Shown here in pieces: positions 1-4,809 of a stretch of 5,981 nucleotides of DNA. How positions within the stretch are numbered: position 1 is the stretch's first letter; every line of letters starts with the position of its first letter. Source of the DNA: Campylobacteraceae bacterium (lineage in GTDB: Bacteria; Campylobacterota; Campylobacteria; Campylobacterales; Sulfurospirillaceae); assembly GCA_027055635.1 (NCBI GenBank), contig JALUMZ010000309.1:1-5981 (forward strand). Direction: 5' to 3'. A program made the position numbers and the translations under genes. Below the pieces are notes generated by a model. That model saw only the letters and a program-made list of their open reading frames with translations. It had not been told where the DNA came from and made no database searches.

Positions 1-1
1 T

Positions 2-517
2 TTTATTGCAAACAAGCCAAATGAAAGCTGGGTCAGTGATATAACATACATTAGAACACATGAAGGATGGCTCTATCTTGCAACCGTTATTGATCTTTAC
101 AGTAGAAAGGTAATAGGTTGGGCAACTGGAAGTCATCAAACAACTTCACTTATCATTAGTGCCTTACAGATAGCAACAGCACGTCTGACAAAAGAGGATA
201 GCGTTATCCTCCATTCAGATCAAGGAAGCCAGTACAGCTCTTATGACTATAAAAAATTAGCAAAAAAGTATAACATTACACTCAGTATGAGCCGTAGAGG
301 AAATTGTTATGACAATGCAGTTGCAGAGAGTTTTTTTAAGACGCTTAAAAAAGAGCTTGTCAGAAAACAGGTATTTCATACAAGAGAAGTTGCAGCTTCT
401 AAAATCTTTGAATATATAGAGATGTTCTACAATTCAAAAAGACGACACAGTTATTTGGATTATTTATCACCAAATGAATTTGAAAAAAGGTATAATTTGG
501 AGTCTTTAAAAAAATAG
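2..517 (+). CDS. IS3-family transposase OrfB, C-terminal integrase (rve) domain, 5' partial
   Basis: The reading frame is open from the left edge to the TAG at 515-517, giving 171 residues of a protein normally about 270-300 aa. It is the DDE integrase core that cuts and joins IS ends. The triad is complete: Asp13 (in WVSDITYI), Asp73 (in HSDQGSQY) and Glu109 (in DNAVAESFF), counted within the fragment. Exactly 35 residues separate the second Asp from the Glu, the classical D-D(35)E spacing. The C-terminal part (FYNSKRRHSYLDYLSPNEFE) is the usual end of IS3/IS150-type transposases. An internal ATG at 287 is not a credible start, since the catalytic domain continues upstream of it. In this family OrfB is normally made as an OrfAB fusion by -1 frameshifting, but that site is outside the window. 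Nothing here looks degraded. Confidence 0.93.
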   Translation, partial: FIANKPNESWVSDITYIRTHEGWLYLATVIDLYSRKVIGWATGSHQTTSLIISALQIATARLTKEDSVILHSDQGSQYSSYDYKKLAKKYNITLSMSRRGNCYDNAVAESFFKTLKKELVRKQVFHTREVAASKIFEYIEMFYNSKRRHSYLDYLSPNEFEKRYNLESLKK

Positions 518-537
518 GTTTTTATTGGGTTAAAAAA

Positions 538-562
538 TGTCTAGTTTTTAGGGGACATTCCA
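538..562 (+). repeat. Probable IS right terminal inverted repeat (IRR)
   Basis: About 20 bp after the transposase stop there is a sequence beginning TGTCTAGTTTTTAGGGG and ending CATTCCA. It resembles right ends of IS3-group elements as I remember them, and it ends in the expected CA. A 6-bp inverted repeat (AATGTC at 536-541, GACATT at 554-559) lies largely within it. The left copy is not in the window, so the exact outer boundary and the target-site duplication cannot be confirmed. Confidence 0.55.
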
Positions 563-687
563 TTCCTTTGCCGTTAGCATTGTGCAAACAAATGAAATAG
601 TTATAATCAAACTCAACAAACTTTTCATATAGACTCCAAAAAATTTTCAACTTATGTATTGTATTAAAAAAATATCTCTAAAATGTC
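563..687. other. Intergenic region between the IS end and the response regulator stop
   Basis: About 125 bp of AT-rich sequence lies between the inferred IS end and the stop codon of the minus-strand regulator gene. I see no credible ORF, RNA gene or strong GC-rich hairpin with a T-run that would serve as a terminator for either convergent gene. Confidence 0.5.
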
Positions 688-1395
688 TCAATTAGTTTTT
701 AGTCTATATCCGTTTGCGTAGTTTGATTCAAAAAGATCGATATTGAGTTTTTTTCTGAGCCTTGATACAAGATTTCTAATTCTCTTGCTATTATTGGAGT
801 CTTCACCAAATACAAACATGTCTATATCGCTATTGTTTGTAAAATTGTTTATATAAAATGTGAGTATTTCGAATAATTTCATTTCATTTCTTGTTAGTTT
901 TATTAGAGTGCCCTCTTTCTTGAGCAGTCTATTTTTTTTATCCCATATAAAATTATCTTTCAGTTTGATTTCATCAGTATATTGTGCTTTGATATCAAGC
1001 TTCAGTACAACTTTTGCTATAACTTCTGAGATTTGAGTAAAATCATATGGTTTTAAAATATATCCATCTATACCACTTTGTATTGCCTCTAGAAAATATT
1101 CAGTTTTACTGTGAGCTGAAAATATAATTATAGGGATATATTTATCTAATTCTCGTATGTGTCGTATTAGAGTCATACCGCTCATCTTAGGCATTTCTAA
1201 ATCGGTAAAAATAATATGATAAGAATTTGATTTAAATTTCTTTAATCCGTCTTCTCCATTTTTTGCCAATGTCGCATCGTTAAAAAAGTTTTTAAGAATC
1301 TTTAGTGTTTGCTTGCACACATCTTCTTGATCCTCAACATACAATACTTTCATATTTTTACTTATACTTATAAGAAGTTCTAGTTTTGCATCCAA
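688..1395 (-). CDS. OmpR/PhoB-type two-component response regulator (REC + winged helix)
   Basis: This 235-aa protein has the usual length for an OmpR-class transcription factor that is phosphorylated by a sensor kinase and binds promoter DNA. The receiver domain spans about residues 14-133, with acidic pocket Glu21/Asp22, phosphoacceptor Asp65 (FTDLEMP), switch Ser93 (FSAHS) and Lys115 (ILKPYDF), all intact. The C-terminal winged-helix domain spans about 147-235, with the recognition helix near NSKRIRNLVSRLRKKL (202-217) and the wing ending NGYRL. The start at 1395 is supported by GGAGA about 10 nt upstream; Met15 would also leave a full REC domain but has no clear ribosome binding site. The 14-residue N-terminal lead is longer than usual. 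No histidine kinase gene is adjacent in this window: the IS lies downstream and a divergent operon upstream, so it is an apparent orphan. Target genes cannot be named from sequence. Confidence 0.93.
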   Translation of the reverse strand: MDAKLELLISISKNMKVLYVEDQEDVCKQTLKILKNFFNDATLAKNGEDGLKKFKSNSYHIIFTDLEMPKMSGMTLIRHIRELDKYIPIIIFSAHSKTEYFLEAIQSGIDGYILKPYDFTQISEVIAKVVLKLDIKAQYTDEIKLKDNFIWDKKNRLLKKEGTLIKLTRNEMKLFEILTFYINNFTNNSDIDMFVFGEDSNNSKRIRNLVSRLRKKLNIDLFESNYANGYRLKTN

Positions 1396-1425
1396 AAATT
1401 TCTCCGAAGTCGTGATGTTATTTTT

Positions 1426-1431
1426 ATTATA
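1426..1431 (-). promoter_or_regulatory. Probable sigma70 -10 box for the response regulator gene
   Basis: The minus strand reads TATAAT here, 30 bp upstream of the regulator's ATG, within an AT-rich tract and followed by a GGAGA ribosome binding site. No clear TTGACA -35 is seen, which is usual for Campylobacterota sigma70 promoters. Confidence 0.5.
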
Positions 1432-1547
1432 ACTTATTTTTTAAATATTTTAGTTGAAAAGTGATATAAATAGAATTAAATTGTGACAAATATATAACAT
1501 GCACTTCGCCTAATAATCTTCAAAAGAAAAAGAAATACAAAATATAG

Positions 1548-1553
1548 TATAAT
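1548..1553 (+). promoter_or_regulatory. Probable sigma70 -10 box for the ribH operon
   Basis: A perfect TATAAT lies 27 bp upstream of the ribH ATG. The expected -35 position holds only an A-rich stretch (about 1521-1540) with no TTGACA, as is common in Campylobacterota. The predicted transcript would start near 1560, leaving a leader of about 20 nt. That is far too short for an FMN riboswitch, and no RFN-like element is visible upstream. Confidence 0.6.
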
Positions 1554-1580
1554 GTCTAAAAAATATACTCAAGGATTAAT

Positions 1581-2045
1581 ATGAAAGTTATAGAAGGAAG
1601 CTTATCACTAAAGGGCGATGAAAAGATAGCGATTATAAATGCCAGATTTAACCATATAATAACAGACAGATTAGTAGAAGGTGCAAAAGATGCCTTCATA
1701 AGGCATGGGGGAGATGAAGACAAGCTAGATTTGATTTTGGTACCGGGTGCTTACGAGATACCCTTTGTACTTGATAAACTCTTAGCACAAAATAAGTATG
1801 ATGGTATTTGTTGTGTCGGTGCAGTCATCCGTGGAAGCACTCCACACTTTGATTATATATCTGCCGAGGCAACAAAAGGTATAGCAAATACTGCACTAAA
1901 ATATCAAAAGCCAGTAACTTTCGGTGTTTTGACAACCGATACGATAGAGCAAGCGATCGAGAGAGCCGGAAGCAAAGCTGGAAATAAAGGCTTTGAATCT
2001 ATGACAGGTCTGATAGAACTTGTCAGTCTATATAAAAATTTATAA
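1581..2045 (+). CDS. ribH: 6,7-dimethyl-8-ribityllumazine synthase (riboflavin synthase beta chain)
   Basis: The enzyme condenses 5-amino-6-ribitylamino-uracil with 3,4-dihydroxy-2-butanone 4-phosphate to give 6,7-dimethyl-8-ribityllumazine, the penultimate step of riboflavin synthesis; it acts in the cytosol and family members assemble as pentamers or 60-mer capsids. The 154-aa length is typical. Visible landmarks are the substrate-stacking Phe23 (ARFN), PGAYEIP at 55-61, GAVIRGSTPHFDYI at 80-93 with catalytic His89 (His88 in B. subtilis), FGVLTTDT at 114-121, and Arg128, which lines the phosphate site. The ATG has AAGGA at 1571-1575. It is the first gene of the operon. The nusB ribosome binding site overlaps its stop codon, so translation of the two is probably coupled. 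Confidence 0.97.
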   Translation: MKVIEGSLSLKGDEKIAIINARFNHIITDRLVEGAKDAFIRHGGDEDKLDLILVPGAYEIPFVLDKLLAQNKYDGICCVGAVIRGSTPHFDYISAEATKGIANTALKYQKPVTFGVLTTDTIEQAIERAGSKAGNKGFESMTGLIELVSLYKNL

Positions 2046-2048
2046 GGA
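2044..2048 (+). promoter_or_regulatory. Ribosome binding site deciding the TTG start of nusB
   Basis: AAGGA overlaps the ribH stop codon (TAA, 2043-2045) and lies 6 nt before the TTG at 2055. No ATG or GTG sits at a suitable distance, and the TTG gives the conserved N-terminus (ATRHQVRE), so the non-ATG start is supported. Confidence 0.75.
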
Positions 2049-2054
2049 TTTTTC

Positions 2055-2459
2055 TTGGCAACTAGACATCAAGTAAGAGAGAGCATAGTCGGTTTACTCT
2101 ATGCACAAGATATAGGAAATAGTGATATAAATAAGTTTGTAAATGAGATCTTTGAAGAGAAAAAAATAAGAAACAGACAAAAAGAGTTTGCACTCTCACT
2201 ATATAAAGGAGTGGAAGAGAATCTAGAAGAGATAGATGGATTAATAGACACACACTTAAAAGAGTGGGATCTAAAGAATATAGGAAATGTGGAGAGAGCT
2301 ATACTGAGACTTGGTGCATACGAGTTGATTTATACCGATCTTGATAGCGCTGTTGTGATAAATGAAGCGATTGAGCTGGCAAAAAAACTCTGCAATGAAA
2401 CAGGACCAAAGTTTATCAATGGTGTCTTAGATGCTGTGCAAAAAGCAAAGGTCGGCTAG
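2055..2459 (+). CDS. nusB: Transcription antitermination factor NusB
   Basis: NusB pairs with NusE (ribosomal protein S10) and binds boxA RNA, helping RNA polymerase read through rRNA operons without premature Rho termination. The 134-aa, all-helical protein shows family landmarks: the basic N-terminus ATRHQVRE (2-9), which in homologues contacts boxA RNA, VERAILRLGAYEL at 79-91, VINEAIELAKKL at 101-112 and KFINGVLDAV at 119-128. Initiation is at TTG, nine bp after ribH. The gene ends with TAG directly abutting the pyrF ATG. The ribH-nusB pairing is widespread in bacteria and supports the identification. Confidence 0.97.
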   Translation: MATRHQVRESIVGLLYAQDIGNSDINKFVNEIFEEKKIRNRQKEFALSLYKGVEENLEEIDGLIDTHLKEWDLKNIGNVERAILRLGAYELIYTDLDSAVVINEAIELAKKLCNETGPKFINGVLDAVQKAKVG

Positions 2460-3146
2460 ATGGAATTATGTGTTGCTCTTGATCTGCCCACATTTGACGC
2501 AAACATAAAACTTGCTAGAAAGCTTAAAAACAGAGATATTTGGATGAAAGTTGGACTCAGATCATATATAAGAGATGGAAAAAAGATAGTAGAAGAGTTA
2601 AAATCGATAAATCCAAATTTTAAGATATTTTTGGATCTAAAGATATATGACATACCAAATACTATGGCAGATGCTGCAGAATCCATGGCAAACCTTGATA
2701 TTGACATGTTCAATATCCATGCAAGCAGCGGCAAGAGTGCCATGAGAGAAGTAATGTCAAGAATATCCAAACTCAAAAATCCACCTCTTGTCTTAGCAGT
2801 AACTGCCCTTACATCTTTTGATGAGGATGATTTTAGATATATTTATAACACAACAGTAAAAGAAAAAGCAACACAATTTTCTAAAGATGCTTATGACAGC
2901 GGACTTAACGGGGTTGTCTGTTCGGCTCATGAGAGTAATCTTATAAAATCAAATACAGATGAAAACTTTATAACATTGACTCCCGGTATAAGACCAGAAG
3001 AGACAAATGACGACCAAAAGAGAGTAGCAACCATAGAGTTCGCAAAAGAACAAAAATCAAATATTATAGTAGTTGGAAGACCGATATATAACTCAAGTGA
3101 CCCTCTACATGTAACAGAAGAAATCATACAAAGGATAGAAAAATGA
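2460..3146 (+). CDS. pyrF: Orotidine 5'-phosphate decarboxylase
   Basis: This enzyme converts OMP to UMP plus CO2, the last step of de novo pyrimidine nucleotide synthesis, as a TIM-barrel homodimer in the cytosol. The 228-aa length fits the bacterial short form. The catalytic charge network is visible: Asp8 (VALDLP), Lys30 (MKVG), then Asp59, Lys61 and Asp64 in FLDLKIYDIPNT. Phosphate-binding segments are LTPGIRP at 173-179 and VVGRPIYNSSDP at 204-215, with Arg207 the phosphate-gripping residue. The ATG follows the nusB stop with no gap; AAAGG at 2447-2451 is the ribosome binding site. The last four bases overlap the next gene (ATGA). All key residues are present. Confidence 0.97.
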   Translation: MELCVALDLPTFDANIKLARKLKNRDIWMKVGLRSYIRDGKKIVEELKSINPNFKIFLDLKIYDIPNTMADAAESMANLDIDMFNIHASSGKSAMREVMSRISKLKNPPLVLAVTALTSFDEDDFRYIYNTTVKEKATQFSKDAYDSGLNGVVCSAHESNLIKSNTDENFITLTPGIRPEETNDDQKRVATIEFAKEQKSNIIVVGRPIYNSSDPLHVTEEIIQRIEK

Positions 3147-4612
3147 AGAAGTTTCTAATAGGCATGGTAGCTATTTTTGCCATTATCATCATAGCACTAG
3201 TTGTTGCTATTTCTATGGTGGATTTAAATAAATACAAACCTCAAATAGAAAAAGCTGTAAAAGATAGTGCCGGATATGAGATGAAAATCGATGGAGATAT
3301 ATCTGTTTCATTTTCACCTGTTGGCATATCTATATCAAAAGTGAGTATCAAGAATCCTCAAATCAAATCTTATCAAAAGTTTTTTGATATGGATAGACTT
3401 AGTGTTGCAGTCGAAATCAAACCTCTGCTAAACAGACAAGTAAAAGTAAAGTATATAGTCTTAAATAACCTAAATTTGGATATTAAAAAATTAAAAAATG
3501 GGAAATTTAACTTTGAAGTTCTAAATAAAAAGACAAAAAAGGTTAAAAAGGTTAAAAAAGAGCCAGAGGGCAAAGAGGCAAAATTACCAAAAATTACCAT
3601 AAAAAAGGTTAGAATCAAGAATGCAAATATCAATTTTGAAGATCTCAAATCCAAAACAGAAGCAAAAATCCAAAATATAGATGTAGCGGTTGACAACATA
3701 GGCTTCAATCCTGCCAAAAAAATACTCCAAGCCATATCATTTGATGCAAAAACCAAAATCCAAAAGATACTGTTTGACAAATACACTATAAACAACATAG
3801 AGATTGATGCAAATATGAGAGATGCTATAGTGACAATGTCAAATATGAAACTCTACATGTACGACTCCTTAGCAAGTGCAAATGCCAAACTAAATCTGAA
3901 CAAAAAGATACCATTTCTCAATATAGAGCTAGATATACCTAAATTTAAAGTAGCAAATTTTTCAAAAGGGTATCTAAAAAAAGACCTTTTAGACGGGGTA
4001 GTAAAGGTTCACAAGAAATTTACTCTAAGCTTAGGTGATATAAAAACTATCAAAAAAACACTCAAAGGTACTGCGTTGATAGATGGTCAAGGCGTTAGTA
4101 TAAAAGGTTTCAACCTAGACAAGATTCTTGAGAAATACAATAGCAGTAAAAAGATGAATCCAACAGAATTAGGCTTATCCTTGGCCTCAGGCTTTGCAAA
4201 AAAAGGAAGTCTGAGTGGAGTTTTTGCCGGTGGACAAGGCGGAACTACTCTCTTGAAGCGCTTACATGTAAAAGTAGATATATCAAAAGGTATCGTCAAA
4301 TTGAGTGATATAGCTGCATCTACAGGCAAAAACAGGGTGGCTTTAAAAGGCAGACTAGATATAGTTAGAGAAAGATTTTTAGATATGAAGTTCGGCGTGC
4401 TTGATTCTAAAAATTGTGCAAGCTTCTCTCAAACTATTCAAGGGAGCTTTTCAAAGCCAAAAGTCAAGATGGATGCTTCAAGCATAAAAAGTACTGTCAA
4501 GACAGTCTCTTCGTTACTTAGTAGTTTTGGCGTAAAAGTTCCAAAAATTCCAACTGCAAAAAAAGGAAAATGTAAAGTTTTCTACAATGGTGTGGTAAAA
4601 CAACCAAAATGA
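3143..4612 (+). CDS. AsmA-family protein, inner-membrane anchored, periplasmic
   Basis: This 489-aa protein starts with a short basic tip and one hydrophobic helix (about residues 4-25), then the AsmA signature DLNKYKPQIEKAVKD...GYEMKIDGDISVSFSP...ISKVSIKNP (27-71). It is predicted to be anchored in the inner membrane with a large beta-rich periplasmic body. AsmA-like proteins are linked to phospholipid transport towards the outer membrane and to outer-membrane assembly; the exact role here is unknown. A C-terminal AsmA-type segment lies at about 375-455 (KVDISKGIVKLSDIAAST, RVALKGRLDI). Odd features are a very lysine-rich stretch at 129-150 (KKTKKVKKVKK) and only two cysteines, Cys425 and Cys477. 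The start has AAGGA at 3131-3135 and overlaps the pyrF stop by 4 bp. The AsmA call is strong; a specific gene symbol is not justified. Confidence 0.85.
   Translation: MKKFLIGMVAIFAIIIIALVVAISMVDLNKYKPQIEKAVKDSAGYEMKIDGDISVSFSPVGISISKVSIKNPQIKSYQKFFDMDRLSVAVEIKPLLNRQVKVKYIVLNNLNLDIKKLKNGKFNFEVLNKKTKKVKKVKKEPEGKEAKLPKITIKKVRIKNANINFEDLKSKTEAKIQNIDVAVDNIGFNPAKKILQAISFDAKTKIQKILFDKYTINNIEIDANMRDAIVTMSNMKLYMYDSLASANAKLNLNKKIPFLNIELDIPKFKVANFSKGYLKKDLLDGVVKVHKKFTLSLGDIKTIKKTLKGTALIDGQGVSIKGFNLDKILEKYNSSKKMNPTELGLSLASGFAKKGSLSGVFAGGQGGTTLLKRLHVKVDISKGIVKLSDIAASTGKNRVALKGRLDIVRERFLDMKFGVLDSKNCASFSQTIQGSFSKPKVKMDASSIKSTVKTVSSLLSSFGVKVPKIPTAKKGKCKVFYNGVVKQPK
3536..3553 (+). repeat. Two perfect tandem copies of the 9-bp unit AAAAAGGTT within the AsmA-family gene
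   Basis: Two perfect 9-bp units (3536-3544 and 3545-3553) are followed by a further A-run and encode the KKVKKV part of the lysine-rich segment. A copy-number change would keep the reading frame and alter only the length of the basic linker. A second small duplication (AAATTACCAA/AAATTACCAT, 3581-3600) follows shortly after. Confidence 0.7.
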
Positions 4613-4809
4613 AAGATGGGAAACTAAGAAGAGATATCAAAAGTGGTCTTAGAGTAGCAATTGTCCTAAAACAAGACCAAAGAAGCGGTAAATTGACAGA
4701 GGGTATCGTACGAGATATCCTCACAAACTCCCCCAAACACCCTCACGGCATAAAAGTGAGACTTAGCGACAATCAAGTAGGAAGAGTCCAAAAGATACTA
4801 GATGAGTGA
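4609..4809 (+). CDS. YwbE family protein (DUF2196), function unknown
   Basis: This 66-aa protein matches the B. subtilis YwbE family across almost its whole length as I remember it: RRDIKSGLRVAIVLKQDQRSGKLTEGIV (7-34), then the diagnostic RDILTNSPKHPHGIKVRLSDNQVGRV (35-60). The family is small and basic, without catalytic motifs. Its pattern of short beta strands and glycine turns suggests a small barrel, possibly nucleic-acid binding, but that is inference. Its ATG overlaps the AsmA-gene stop by 4 bp (ATGA), and no strong ribosome binding site precedes it, so translation probably depends on coupling. Its end overlaps the helicase start by 8 bp. Placement between a membrane-protein gene and an rRNA helicase, downstream of nusB, is compatible with a role in RNA or ribosome metabolism but does not prove one. 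Confidence 0.88.
   Translation: MKDGKLRRDIKSGLRVAIVLKQDQRSGKLTEGIVRDILTNSPKHPHGIKVRLSDNQVGRVQKILDE

Larger units (their letters stand above)
1..562 (+). mobile_element. IS3-family insertion sequence, right-hand part (left end outside window)
   Basis: This is the distal part of an IS3-family element: the catalytic end of the OrfB transposase (2-517) followed by a short non-coding tail and a probable right terminal inverted repeat ending at about 562. Motif style (SMSRRGNCYDNAVAESFF around the catalytic Glu) points to the IS3 family, possibly the IS3 subgroup. The left end, OrfA and the frameshift region lie outside the window, so completeness and activity cannot be judged. The visible catalytic part is intact, with no stop or frameshift. 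The right boundary is inferred from the CA terminal dinucleotide at 561-562 typical of IS3-family ends, because the left repeat is not available for comparison. Confidence 0.85.

Noticed and set aside
287..517. A separate 76-aa protein starting at ATG 287
   Set aside because: The same frame is open to the left edge and holds the first two catalytic Asp residues of the transposase, so 287 is an internal Met of a longer protein.
536..559. Hairpin AATGTC/GACATT as a transcription terminator
   Set aside because: The stem is only 6 bp with a 12-nt loop and no following T-run; it is better explained as part of the IS terminal repeat.
1500..1580. FMN riboswitch (RFN element) upstream of ribH
   Set aside because: The probable -10 box leaves a leader of only about 20 nt, and no RFN-like conserved segments are visible.
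2062..2253. Minus-strand 63-aa ORF opposite nusB
   Set aside because: It lies wholly inside a strongly recognised gene, its translation resembles no known family, and it has no ribosome binding site of note.
2456..3127. Minus-strand ORFs opposite pyrF (2456-2776 and 2927-3127)
   Set aside because: They are antisense shadows of a conserved enzyme gene with all catalytic residues in the plus frame.
3373..4736. Minus-strand ORFs opposite the AsmA and ywbE genes (3373-3798, 4087-4329, 4518-4736)
   Set aside because: Their hydrophobic, Phe/Leu-rich translations are what the reverse complement of lysine-rich AT-rich coding sequence gives; no independent signals were seen.
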